Below, piece by piece: positions 1 through 7,023 of a stretch of DNA of 13,959 nucleotides. Source of the DNA: Pseudomonadota bacterium (GTDB taxonomy: Bacteria; Pseudomonadota; Alphaproteobacteria; Sphingomonadales; Sphingomonadaceae); contig JAFAEZ010000027.1 in assembly GCA_023423775.1 (NCBI GenBank), forward strand, positions 1-13,959, given 5' to 3'. Numbering within the stretch: position 1 is the stretch's first letter; each line of letters begins with the position of its first letter. Position numbers and translations under genes: made by a program. The notes beneath the pieces were generated by a model. The model was not told where the DNA came from, did not search any database, and was given only the letters and a program-made list of their open reading frames with translations.

Positions 1-14
1 GTGTAGATCTAGGA

Positions 15-884
15 TTACCCCCAAACAATAAAAATCAGGCAGCGGTAGCCGTCATATTTCATCTCGTGGATCCAGGCCGATCCGGACGGCACGCTGTCGA
101 CCAGGGTGGCCTTCTGCGGTTCGCGGAAGGCGGGGGGCTTCGATCCTCCCCGGGACGGGGAGGGGGACCGCGCGCCCTTGGGGCGGGGTGGAGGGGTTTT
201 CCCGGACGTTGAGCCAGCGCCTCCACCATGCTTCGCATCCCCGTTTCGGGAAGGACGGAGAGCGCGCTGAAACGTCGTCAGCTCCTTCGCCGACTTGCCT
301 TCGGCGATCTCGTTCATCGTCCGGCCGGTCTTGATGCTGGTCAGATATTTCTCGGTGAGCCCGGTCGAGCTGCCAGCCTGGTCGTCCTCCACCTTGCGCA
401 GGATCCAGTTCTCGGCCTTCTCCTTCCCGCGCGGCTTGAGGCGGAACATCACCCATTCGCCCTTCCTCCGCTCCCCGTCGAGCGTGAAGTGGAGATGGCC
501 TTCCTCGATCGTCTTGCGCGGATCCTTGCGCGGATCGGGGGTCCAGGTGCCGCGGTCCCACAGCATCACCGTGCCGCCGCCATATTGTCCCTTGGGGATC
601 GTGCCTTCGAACGTGGCGTAGGAGAGGGGGTGGTCCTCGGTGCGCACGGCGAGGCGCTTGTCGGCGGGGTCGAGGCTGGGCCCGCGGGTCACTGCCCAGC
701 TCTTGAGCGTGCCTTCCATCTCCAGTCGGAAGTCATAATGGAGTCGGGTCGCGTCGTGCTTCTGGACAATGAAGCCGTTGCCTTCGCCCCAGGGAAGTGT
801 GTCGTAACCGCCCTTGGGCTCGGCCGTTTTCGAGAAATCGCGCTTCTTGTTGTAGGCGGCGAGCGCGTCGGCCTTTTTCGCCAT
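15..884 (-). CDS. ligD: DNA ligase D, N-terminal part (phosphoesterase domain and start of ligase domain), truncated
   Basis: LigD seals double-strand breaks together with Ku in bacterial non-homologous end joining. Residues 1-200 form the 3'-phosphoesterase domain. H43, H49, D51, R53, H85 and Y89 match the catalytic set known from Pseudomonas aeruginosa LigD with an offset of one. A linker rich in Pro, Gly and Ser (about 205-255) follows. The ATP-ligase domain then begins and reaches its lysine motif (KYDGYR, about 276-281), but the frame ends eight residues later in IFIVWG and TAA. Full sphingomonad LigD has about 800 or more residues and a polymerase domain, so most of the protein is missing. 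The break is at a window edge with odd base composition and may not be real. The ATG lies three bases after the ku stop with no clear ribosome site, which suggests translational coupling to ku. Confidence 0.9.
   Translation of the reverse strand: MAKKADALAAYNKKRDFSKTAEPKGGYDTLPWGEGNGFIVQKHDATRLHYDFRLEMEGTLKSWAVTRGPSLDPADKRLAVRTEDHPLSYATFEGTIPKGQYGGGTVMLWDRGTWTPDPRKDPRKTIEEGHLHFTLDGERRKGEWVMFRLKPRGKEKAENWILRKVEDDQAGSSTGLTEKYLTSIKTGRTMNEIAEGKSAKELTTFQRALRPSRNGDAKHGGGAGSTSGKTPPPRPKGARSPSPSRGGSKPPAFREPQKATLVDSVPSGSAWIHEMKYDGYRCLIFIVWG
145..240. repeat. Hairpin-rich repeat-like element inside the ligD linker
   Basis: This stretch packs three inverted repeats. CCTCCCCG/CGGGGAGG (145-152 and 156-163) has a three-base loop. 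GGTGGAGG/CCTCCACC (187-194 and 220-227) has a 25-base spacer. ATGC/GCAT (228-231 and 235-238) closes on TTC. It encodes about residues 215-247 of LigD, between two conserved domains, in a low-complexity Pro/Ser/Gly segment. From memory, similar hairpin blocks occur between genes in sphingomonads. I infer that a dispersed element inserted in frame in the linker. High GC linker sequence that formed hairpins by chance is the alternative. Confidence 0.5.
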
Positions 885-887
885 ACG

Positions 888-1793
888 TCAGGCCCGCTTG
901 CGCGCCGGAGCGGCCTTGCCCGGCGCCTTCCGGGCAGGCGCCTTCTTGGCAGCCGGCTTGGACCCGGTCTTGGCGGCCGCTTTCTTGGGCTTGTCGTCGC
1001 CGCCGGCCGATCCGGGGCGCTCGATCGATTTCTTGAGCGCAGCCATCAGGTCGATCACGTTGGAGCCGCGGGCCGGAGTGTCTTCCTCCTCGGCGGTGAT
1101 GGTCTTGCCCTTGCGCTTCTTCTCGATGAGCTCGTGGAGCGCGTCGATGTAGCGGTCGTGGAATTTCTCCGGGTCGAATTTGGAGGTCTTCTTCTCGATC
1201 AGCGTCTCGGCGAGATCGAGCAACTCCGGGTCGGGCTTGATGTCGTCGATGTCGCGGAAATAGCCCTGCGCCTTATTGACCTCGTCGGCGTAGCGCAGCG
1301 TCTCCATCAAGATGCCGCGCCCGCACGGTTTCAGGCTGACGATATATTCGCGGCCGCGCATGGCGAGCTGGCCGAGCCCGACCTTCTTGGTGTCGCGCAG
1401 CGCCTCGCGCAGGACGACGAACGCCTCCTCGGCCAGGTCGTCGGCCGGGACGACATAATAAGGCTTCTCGTAATAAAGCGGGTCGATCTCGTGGCTGTCG
1501 ACGAACTGGGTGAGTTCCAGCGTCTTCTTGCTCTCCAGCTTGACCGCTTCGAGCTCCTCGTCGTCGAGCAGCACGTAGCTGCCCTTCTCATATTGGTAGC
1601 CCTTGACGATTTCGTCGGCATCGACCGGGCCGATCCCCGGCACGACCTTCTCATATTTGATGCGTTTGCCGGTCGGCTCGTGGATCTGGTTGAAGGCGAT
1701 CGTGGCGCCGCTCTTGGTCGCCGAATAGATCTCCACCGGGATCGAGACCAGCGCCAGCCTGATTTGTCCCTTCCAATAAGGCCGCGCGGCCAT
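888..1793 (-). CDS. ku: Ku end-binding protein of non-homologous end joining
   Basis: Ku binds DNA ends as a homodimer ring and recruits LigD. The 301-residue length is normal for bacterial Ku. The core starts with the family's usual opening (ARPYWKGQIRLALVSIPVE) and runs to about residue 230, with GRGILMETLRYADEV typical of the central part. A short segment with NVIDLMAALKKSIE (about 247-260) corresponds to the LigD-contact region. A tail of about 40 residues rich in Lys, Ala and Pro follows, as in many alphaproteobacterial Ku proteins, where such tails bind DNA. The ATG has a GGGAGA ribosome site about seven bases upstream. ligD follows after three bases, so the two form an operon. A possible SigEcfG promoter lies in the 63-base gap upstream. 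Confidence 0.96.
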   Translation of the reverse strand: MAARPYWKGQIRLALVSIPVEIYSATKSGATIAFNQIHEPTGKRIKYEKVVPGIGPVDADEIVKGYQYEKGSYVLLDDEELEAVKLESKKTLELTQFVDSHEIDPLYYEKPYYVVPADDLAEEAFVVLREALRDTKKVGLGQLAMRGREYIVSLKPCGRGILMETLRYADEVNKAQGYFRDIDDIKPDPELLDLAETLIEKKTSKFDPEKFHDRYIDALHELIEKKRKGKTITAEEEDTPARGSNVIDLMAALKKSIERPGSAGGDDKPKKAAAKTGSKPAAKKAPARKAPGKAAPARKRA

Positions 1794-1824
1794 CGTCCGT
1801 CTCCCGTTCGGTTCGCGCCCGATT

Positions 1825-1850
1825 CAATCCGCGGCGGGGGGAGTCGTTCC
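1825..1850 (-). promoter_or_regulatory. Possible SigEcfG-type promoter for ku-ligD
   Basis: On the minus strand GGAAC (1850-1846) is followed after 16 bases by GATT (1829-1826). The upstream box is perfect. The downstream box keeps only the TT of the CGTT consensus. It sits in the short gap between the Lrp-type gene and ku, about 33 bases before the ku ATG, a sensible distance. In Sinorhizobium meliloti a ku gene is known to depend on the general stress sigma factor RpoE2, which makes the site plausible. The weak second box keeps confidence low. Confidence 0.35.
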
Positions 1851-1856
1851 CTCGGG

Positions 1857-2327
1857 TCAGACAGGGATTTCGGTCGTGTACTTCACCTGGCGGAGCGCGA
1901 AGTTCGAGGCGGCGTGTGCGACCGACGGGTGGGCGAGAACGCCGCGCATCACGAAGCGGTCATAATCGGCGACGTCGCGGACCGAAATGCGGAGCAGATA
2001 GTCCCATTCGCCCGACATGGCGTAGCATTCCACGATCTCCTCGCGGGCGCGGATGAAATCTTCGAATTCGGCGCGCGCCTCGATCGTCTGCCGGGTCATG
2101 CGGATCTGGCAGAGGACGTTGACCGAGCGATCGAGCAGGCTCGCGTCGGCGAGGCGGACAGTGCGGCCGAGGATGCCGGCTTTTTCGAGCCCGCGGACGC
2201 GGCGCCAAACCGAGGCTGCCGACGCGCCCACTTTATCCGCCAAAGCGGCGTGGCTCAGACTGGCGTCGCGCTGCAATTCGCGGACGATTCGCCGGTCGAT
2301 CGCGTCAAGACGCTCTGTTTCTTTCAT
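1857..2327 (-). CDS. Lrp/AsnC-family transcriptional regulator
   Basis: A 156-residue protein of the usual Lrp/AsnC length. Residues 5-60 form the winged helix-turn-helix (LDAIDRRIVRELQRDASLSH, then ALADKVGASAASVWRRVRGL). From about residue 70 a RAM ligand-binding domain follows, including EIVECYAMSGEWDYLLRISV, a segment typical of the family in which effector amino acids bind near the glycine. It is divergent from the aromatic aminotransferase gene across a 134-base gap that holds a 14-base palindrome. Lrp-type proteins often control the neighbouring amino-acid gene in response to its substrate. I infer control of the aminotransferase/dehydrogenase operon by an aromatic or branched-chain amino acid. 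No strong ribosome site precedes the ATG, although the start agrees well with the family's N-terminus. Confidence 0.92.
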   Translation of the reverse strand: MKETERLDAIDRRIVRELQRDASLSHAALADKVGASAASVWRRVRGLEKAGILGRTVRLADASLLDRSVNVLCQIRMTRQTIEARAEFEDFIRAREEIVECYAMSGEWDYLLRISVRDVADYDRFVMRGVLAHPSVAHAASNFALRQVKYTTEIPV

Positions 2328-2342
2328 GGATTCGCCTATAGC

Positions 2343-2356
2343 GAAACATACGTTTC
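2343..2356. promoter_or_regulatory. Palindrome in the divergent lrp/aminotransferase gap, candidate Lrp-type operator
   Basis: GAAACATACGTTTC has perfect five-base arms (GAAAC/GTTTC) around four bases. It starts 16 bases upstream of the Lrp-type gene's ATG in an AT-richer patch. A looser partner, AAAT-N8-ATTT (2379-2394), lies about 30 bases further toward the aminotransferase gene. Lrp/AsnC dimers bind short imperfect palindromes, often several in a row at one promoter. The assignment to this regulator is inferred from position only. Confidence 0.45.
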
Positions 2357-2461
2357 AAATCTACCGCTCTTGACGGCGAAATTGATACGGATTTGGAACG
2401 ACCTTGCGATAGTTGTATTCGCGTGCCGAACCCCGCGCAGCGCGGGCGCAGAGGAACCGAA

Positions 2462-3670
2462 ATGACCGACACGCTGATCCTGGATACCAAGCCCCATTTG
2501 TTCGACAGCCTCGAGGCGCAGCCCGCGGACGCGCTGCTGGCGATCATTGGCCTGGTCAATGCCGATCCGCGGCCGGAGAAGATGGATCTCGGCGTCGGCG
2601 TCTATAAGGACGCGGCCGGCAACACGCCGATCCTGCGCGCCGTGAAGGCGGCCGAGAAGATCCTGCTCGAGACGCAAGAGACCAAGGCTTATCTCGGCTC
2701 GGAAGGCGATGTCCGCTTCGTGGCCTTTATCAAGGAAATGGCGTTCGGCCCCGAGCGCGCCCGCGACGACCGCATCGTCGGCCTGCAGACGCCGGGCGGC
2801 TGCGGCGCGCTCCGCCTCGGCGCCGAACTCATCAAGGCGACCGGCTCGGATGCGCGCATCTTCGTCGGCCAGCCGACCTGGCCGAACCATACCCCGTTGA
2901 TCGGCAGCGCCGGCGTGCCGTTCGTCGATTATCCTTATTACGATAAGGCCAGGAAGGCGGTCCTGTTCGACCGCATGCTGGCGGCGCTGGAAGGGGCGCG
3001 CGCGGGGGACATCGTCCTCGTCCACGGCTGCTGCCACAATCCGACCGGCGCCGATCTCAGCCTCGATGAATGGAAGGCGCTCGCCGACATCGTGTCGCGC
3101 CGCGGCCTCGTTCCGCTCGTCGACCTGGCCTATCAGGGTCTCGGCAATGGGCTCGAGGCCGACGCCGCCGGCATGCGCCTCGTCGTCGACGCCGCGGACC
3201 AGGCGCTGGTCGCGCACAGCAACGACAAGAATTTCGGCCTCTATCGCGAGCGCACGGGCTCCCTGTTCGTGAAGGGCAGCAATGCCGAGCAGGCCAAGGT
3301 GATCCTGGGCAATCTCGCCGTGATGGCGCGCACCAGCTGGTCGATGCCGCCCGATCACGGCGCCGCCATCGTCCGCACCGTGCTGGACACGCCAGAGCTC
3401 GCCGCCGATTGGCATGCCGAGCTGGACGAGATGCTCGCCCGCATCCGCCATCTGCGCGCCCGCATCGCCGCATTCGACCCGCGCCTTGCCTACATCAACG
3501 AGCAGAACGGCATGTTCTCGATGCTGCCCTTGTCGCCCGAGCAGGTCGCCAAGCTGCGCGAGACCGACGCGATCTACATGGCGGGTTCGGGGCGCTTCAA
3601 CGTTGCCGGCCTGTCGGACGAGAATGTCGACCGCTTTGCGGCCGCGGTCGCGGCGCACCTTCCGGAGTAA
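2462..3670 (+). CDS. tyrB: Aromatic amino acid aminotransferase (class I, AspC/TyrB type)
   Basis: A PLP enzyme that moves the amino group of phenylalanine, tyrosine or aspartate to 2-oxoglutarate, giving for example phenylpyruvate. With this start it has 402 residues. The class I active-site set is present: W140, N193 in HNPTG, D221 and Y224, S253, the Schiff-base lysine K256 in DKNFGLYRER, R264 and R378. These follow the E. coli AspC positions closely, though the residue before the lysine region is HSND rather than the usual short SFS-type run. I chose ATG 2462 because AGAGGAA lies just upstream; an in-frame TTG at 2393 would add 23 poorly conserved-looking residues. It is the first gene of an operon with the E1 and E2 genes, and this supports a role in degrading aromatic amino acids. 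Substrate choice cannot be read with certainty. Confidence 0.88.
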   Translation: MTDTLILDTKPHLFDSLEAQPADALLAIIGLVNADPRPEKMDLGVGVYKDAAGNTPILRAVKAAEKILLETQETKAYLGSEGDVRFVAFIKEMAFGPERARDDRIVGLQTPGGCGALRLGAELIKATGSDARIFVGQPTWPNHTPLIGSAGVPFVDYPYYDKARKAVLFDRMLAALEGARAGDIVLVHGCCHNPTGADLSLDEWKALADIVSRRGLVPLVDLAYQGLGNGLEADAAGMRLVVDAADQALVAHSNDKNFGLYRERTGSLFVKGSNAEQAKVILGNLAVMARTSWSMPPDHGAAIVRTVLDTPELAADWHAELDEMLARIRHLRARIAAFDPRLAYINEQNGMFSMLPLSPEQVAKLRETDAIYMAGSGRFNVAGLSDENVDRFAAAVAAHLPE

Positions 3671-3673
3671 TAT

Positions 3674-5758
3674 ATGGCCGAAGATCTGGCGATGGCACCG
3701 AGGACCAGGGGGAACTCGCCCGATCCGAACTATGACTGGAGGAAGGTCGCCTACCTCCTCCAGGTCTCACGTGCGCTCGACAAGCTCGAGGAAGAGACGC
3801 TCGTTCCCGAGAAGAAGGTGCTCTACCAATTCTCGGCGCGCGGCCACGACATGGCCCAGATCCTGCTGGGCTCGCGGCTCGACCGCCCCAAGGACGCCGC
3901 CTGCGGCTATTATCGCTCTCGGCCCTTGCTGCTCTCGCTCGGCGTGCCGCTCGAGGACGCTTTGGGCTCGGCGATGGGCCGCGCCGGCGGCTATTCAGAC
4001 GGCCGCGACATCGGCGTCGTGTTCAACTACCCGAACCCGAACGGCGCCCCGGCGCTGCCGATGTCGGGCGGCGTCGGCGCGCAATATACGCCGACGGCCG
4101 GCTGGGCGCAGGCGATCGAATATTACCGGACCGTGCTCGGCGACGCCTCCTACGATGACGCGATGGCGGTGGTGCTGGGCGGCGACGCCTCGGTGGCGAC
4201 CAACGGTTTCTGGGCGGCGCTGACGATCGCGACGACGCAGAAGCTGCCGATGCTCTTCTACGTCGAGGACAACCAATACGGAATCTCGGTCCCGTCGATC
4301 TATCAGACGCCGGGCGGCAACATCGCCCGCAACCTCGAAAGCTTCACCGGTCTCCAGGTCTTCTCGGGCGACGGCACCGAGCCGGCCGAGGCGGCGCGCC
4401 TGCTGCGCGAGGCGACCGACCATGTCCGCGGCCGCAAGGGTCCGGCCCTGCTGCGGCTCACCGTGCCGCGGCTCCAGGGCCACAGCTTCCAGGACACCCA
4501 GGCCTATAAGAGCGAGGAGTTCGTCGCCTCCGAATGGGCGCGCGACCCGCTGCCGAAACTGAAATCCTATCTGGTCGGCTCGCTGCTCGACGAAGCCGAG
4601 TGGGACGGGATCGCGGCCGATGCGGCCGCCGCCGTCAAGCAAGCGCGCGAAAGCGCCGAGGCGCGTGGCGTTGCCGACCCGGAAACCGTCCTCGCCAACG
4701 TCTTCTACGAAGGCGCGATGCAGCAGGTCGGCGGCCAGTGGACGCACGGCTACGTACCGCCGGCGTCGACCGAAGATCCCCGGCCCGACGGCCAGCGGAT
4801 CAACATGGTGACCGCGATCCGCCGCACGCTCGACCATGAGCTGGCCGTCAATCCGCGCGTCCTCCTGTTCGGCGAGGATATCGGTCCAAAGGGCGGCGTC
4901 CACGCAGTGACGCTCGGCCTGCAGGACAAGTTCGGCATCGAGCGCGTGTTCGACACCAGCCTCTCGGAAGAGGGCATTGTCGGCCGCGCTGTCGGCATGG
5001 CGATGGCCGGGCTGATGCCGGTGCCCGAAATCCAGTTCCGCAAATATGCCGAACCGGCGCTCGAGCAGATCAACGATTGCGGCACGATGCGCTGGCGCAC
5101 GAACAACCGCTTCGCCGCGCCGATGGTGCTGCGCATTCCGGGCGGCTTCTTCAAGTGCGGCGACCCGTGGCACAGCCAGACCAACGAGGTCCAGTTCGTC
5201 CACAATCCGGGCTGGAAGGTGGCGGTGCCGAGCAATGCCGAGGACGCCGTCGGCCTGCTCCGAGCCGGCCTGCGCGGCAACGATCCAGTCGTCTTCTTCG
5301 AGCATCGGGCGATGCTTGACGACGTCTGGGCGCGCCGCCCCTATCCGGGTGACGATTATGTCCTGCCGTTCGGCAAGGCGAAGAAGACGCGCGAGGGCAG
5401 CGACATCACGATCGTGACCTGGGGGGCCATGGTGCCACGCTGCGAGGAGGCAGCGAAGGATTTCTCCGCCGACGTGATCGACCTACGCACCTTGATGCCA
5501 TGGGACCGCGAGATGGTTCTGGAGTCTGTTCGCCGGACGCGGCGCTGCCTGATCGTCCACGAGGATCTGCAGACCGGCGGCTTCGGCGCAGAGATCGCGG
5601 CGGTGGTCGCGGACGAAGCGTTCATGGATCTCGACGCGCCGGTCTCGCGTCTGACCATGCCCGACATTCCCAGCCCGCATAATCCGGTGCTGCTCGACTG
5701 GGCGGTGCCCTCCGTCGCGCGCATCCGGGCGAAGATCGAAGCCTTGGTGGGGTTCTGA
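3674..5758 (+). CDS. 2-oxoacid dehydrogenase E1 component, fused alpha and beta subunits
   Basis: A thiamine-diphosphate enzyme of the branched-chain/pyruvate type that decarboxylates a 2-oxoacid and passes the acyl group to the lipoyl arm of E2. In most bacteria E1 alpha and beta are separate; here one 694-residue chain holds both. Residues 20-300 are alpha-like, with the ThDP motif from GGDASVATNGF (169-179) to EDNQYGIS (198-205). Residues 375-694 are beta-like, with E401 in FGEDIG and H500 in DPWHSQ. The middle (about 300-370) is a linker. The ATG has CGGAG eight bases upstream and begins three bases after the aminotransferase stop. The E2 gene follows after two bases, and no E3 gene is present. 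Annotation pipelines would likely say 2-oxoisovalerate dehydrogenase. Context suggests phenylpyruvate as a substrate, which is inference. Confidence 0.88.
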   Translation: MAEDLAMAPRTRGNSPDPNYDWRKVAYLLQVSRALDKLEEETLVPEKKVLYQFSARGHDMAQILLGSRLDRPKDAACGYYRSRPLLLSLGVPLEDALGSAMGRAGGYSDGRDIGVVFNYPNPNGAPALPMSGGVGAQYTPTAGWAQAIEYYRTVLGDASYDDAMAVVLGGDASVATNGFWAALTIATTQKLPMLFYVEDNQYGISVPSIYQTPGGNIARNLESFTGLQVFSGDGTEPAEAARLLREATDHVRGRKGPALLRLTVPRLQGHSFQDTQAYKSEEFVASEWARDPLPKLKSYLVGSLLDEAEWDGIAADAAAAVKQARESAEARGVADPETVLANVFYEGAMQQVGGQWTHGYVPPASTEDPRPDGQRINMVTAIRRTLDHELAVNPRVLLFGEDIGPKGGVHAVTLGLQDKFGIERVFDTSLSEEGIVGRAVGMAMAGLMPVPEIQFRKYAEPALEQINDCGTMRWRTNNRFAAPMVLRIPGGFFKCGDPWHSQTNEVQFVHNPGWKVAVPSNAEDAVGLLRAGLRGNDPVVFFEHRAMLDDVWARRPYPGDDYVLPFGKAKKTREGSDITIVTWGAMVPRCEEAAKDFSADVIDLRTLMPWDREMVLESVRRTRRCLIVHEDLQTGGFGAEIAAVVADEAFMDLDAPVSRLTMPDIPSPHNPVLLDWAVPSVARIRAKIEALVGF

Positions 5759-5760
5759 AC

Positions 5761-6966
5761 ATGATCGACGTCATCGTCCCGGTCGAACAGGAGGGCACCA
5801 AGGCGGTGGTGCGGGCGTGGCTGAAGGCGGTCGGCGACCGCGTCGAGGTCAACGATCCTCTGGTCGAGCTCGAGACCGACAAGGTCGCGGTCGAGGTCTC
5901 GGCGCCGGCAGCCGGCGTGCTGCGGGAGATCCTGCTCCACAGCGACGACGAGGCCGCGCCCGGCGCCGTGCTGGCCCGCATCGCGCCGGTCGCCGAGGTG
6001 ATCGGCCACGAGCCGGAAACCGCGCCCGCCGCTGTTGCTGCGCCCGCGGCCGCACCGCGCCGTCACGATCCGGAGCTGCGCCTCTCGCCGGCGGTGAAGC
6101 GGGCGCTCATGCAGCACGATATCGACCCGAGCCTGATCCACGGCACCGGGCGTGACGGCCGCATTACCCGCGCCGATGTCGACAAGGCGGTCGAGCAGGC
6201 CACCAGAGTCCAGCCAGCCGCTGCTCCGCGCGCCGCGCCTTCGGCGCCGCCGAGCGATTCGTCGATCGCCTCGCACAGCATCCCGCACGACCGGATGCGG
6301 CTGCGGATTGCCGAGAACATGCTGAACTCGGTCACGGTGGCGCCGCACGTCACCGCGATGTTCGAGGCGGATTTCAGCGCGATCATGGCCCATCGTGCGC
6401 GCCACAAGGATGCCTTCGCCAAAGCCGGCGCGAAGCTCACCTATACCGCCTATATCGTCGCGGCGGCGGCCGAGGCGATGAAGGTGGCGCCGGCGATCAA
6501 CAGTCGCTGGCACGACGACCGGCTCGAAATTTTCGACGACATTAATATCGGCGTCGGCACCGCTTTGGGCGAGAAGGGGCTGATCGTCCCCGTCCTGCGC
6601 AAGGTGCAGGATCTGTCGCTGCAGGGCATCGCCGCGGGCCTCGACGCATTGGTCGAGAAAGCGCGTGCGGAGAAGCTCGGCAGCCAGGACGTGAAGGGAG
6701 GCACCTTCACCATTTCCAATCACGGCGTGTCGGGTTCGCTGTTCGCCTCGCCGATCATCATCGCCCAGCCGCAATCGGCGATCCTCGGTGTCGGCAAGCT
6801 GGAGAAGCGCGTGGTCGTGCGCGAGGTGGGCGGCGTGGACACGATCCAGATCCGGCCTTTGGCCTATGTCAGCCTCACCATCGACCATCGCGTCGTCGAC
6901 GGCCACCAGACCAATGCCTGGCTCAGCCGCTTCGTCGAAATACTGGAAACCTGGCCGCTCGACTGA
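5761..6966 (+). CDS. 2-oxoacid dehydrogenase E2, lipoyl acyltransferase
   Basis: E2 carries the acyl group from E1 on a lipoyl lysine and transfers it to coenzyme A. The 401-residue chain has the standard order. The lipoyl domain is at 1-76 with the modified lysine K41 in ETDKVAVEV. An Ala/Pro-rich linker follows. The peripheral subunit-binding domain is at about 104-147 (LSPAVKRALMQHDIDPSLI, then GTGRDGRI). A second Ala/Pro linker leads to the catalytic domain from about 170, ending in DHRVVDGHQ with H376 and D380. There is only one lipoyl domain. The start is two bases after the E1 stop, with a GGTGGGG run upstream, so E1 and E2 are likely made together. E3 must come from elsewhere in the genome. 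The acyl-group specificity (branched-chain, aryl or other) cannot be read by eye. Confidence 0.92.
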   Translation: MIDVIVPVEQEGTKAVVRAWLKAVGDRVEVNDPLVELETDKVAVEVSAPAAGVLREILLHSDDEAAPGAVLARIAPVAEVIGHEPETAPAAVAAPAAAPRRHDPELRLSPAVKRALMQHDIDPSLIHGTGRDGRITRADVDKAVEQATRVQPAAAPRAAPSAPPSDSSIASHSIPHDRMRLRIAENMLNSVTVAPHVTAMFEADFSAIMAHRARHKDAFAKAGAKLTYTAYIVAAAAEAMKVAPAINSRWHDDRLEIFDDINIGVGTALGEKGLIVPVLRKVQDLSLQGIAAGLDALVEKARAEKLGSQDVKGGTFTISNHGVSGSLFASPIIIAQPQSAILGVGKLEKRVVVREVGGVDTIQIRPLAYVSLTIDHRVVDGHQTNAWLSRFVEILETWPLD

Positions 6967-6967
6967 A

Positions 6968-6993
6968 GGAACAGCGCGATCCCCGTCCGCGTT
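6968..6993 (+). promoter_or_regulatory. SigEcfG (general stress) promoter for the small membrane protein gene
   Basis: GGAAC (6968-6972) and CGTT (6990-6993) are separated by 17 bases, a perfect match to the alphaproteobacterial SigEcfG/RpoE2 promoter consensus. The GGAAC starts two bases after the E2 stop. A transcript would begin near 7000 and leave a leader of about 25 bases before the ATG at 7024. The arrangement uncouples the small gene from the operon upstream. Confidence 0.75.
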
Positions 6994-7023
6994 TCACCCC
7001 TGTAACAAAGACAGAGGTGCATC

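Noticed and set aside
145..240. Repeats as a CRISPR array
   Set aside because: The repeats are single inverted pairs inside a coding frame, with no regular direct repeats or spacers.
2395..2419. GGAAC-N16-TATT as a SigEcfG promoter for the aminotransferase operon
   Set aside because: Only the TT of the second box fits, and an amino-acid catabolic operon with its own Lrp-type regulator gives no independent support.
2393..2461. Upstream TTG start adding 23 residues to the aminotransferase
   Set aside because: ATG 2462 has a good ribosome site and a family-like N-terminus; the extension is promoter-region sequence.
228..2465. Long plus-strand open frame of 745 codons across ligD, ku and the Lrp-type gene
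   Set aside because: It lies opposite three well-supported genes, has no recognisable domain and shows the Arg/Gly/Ala/Asp-rich wording of antisense frames in GC-rich DNA.
2336..3658. Long minus-strand frame opposite the aminotransferase
   Set aside because: Antisense shadow of a full catalytic gene; no domain, no ribosome site. Similar shadows lie at 3995-5305, 5356-6906, 9301-11175 and 11872-12771.
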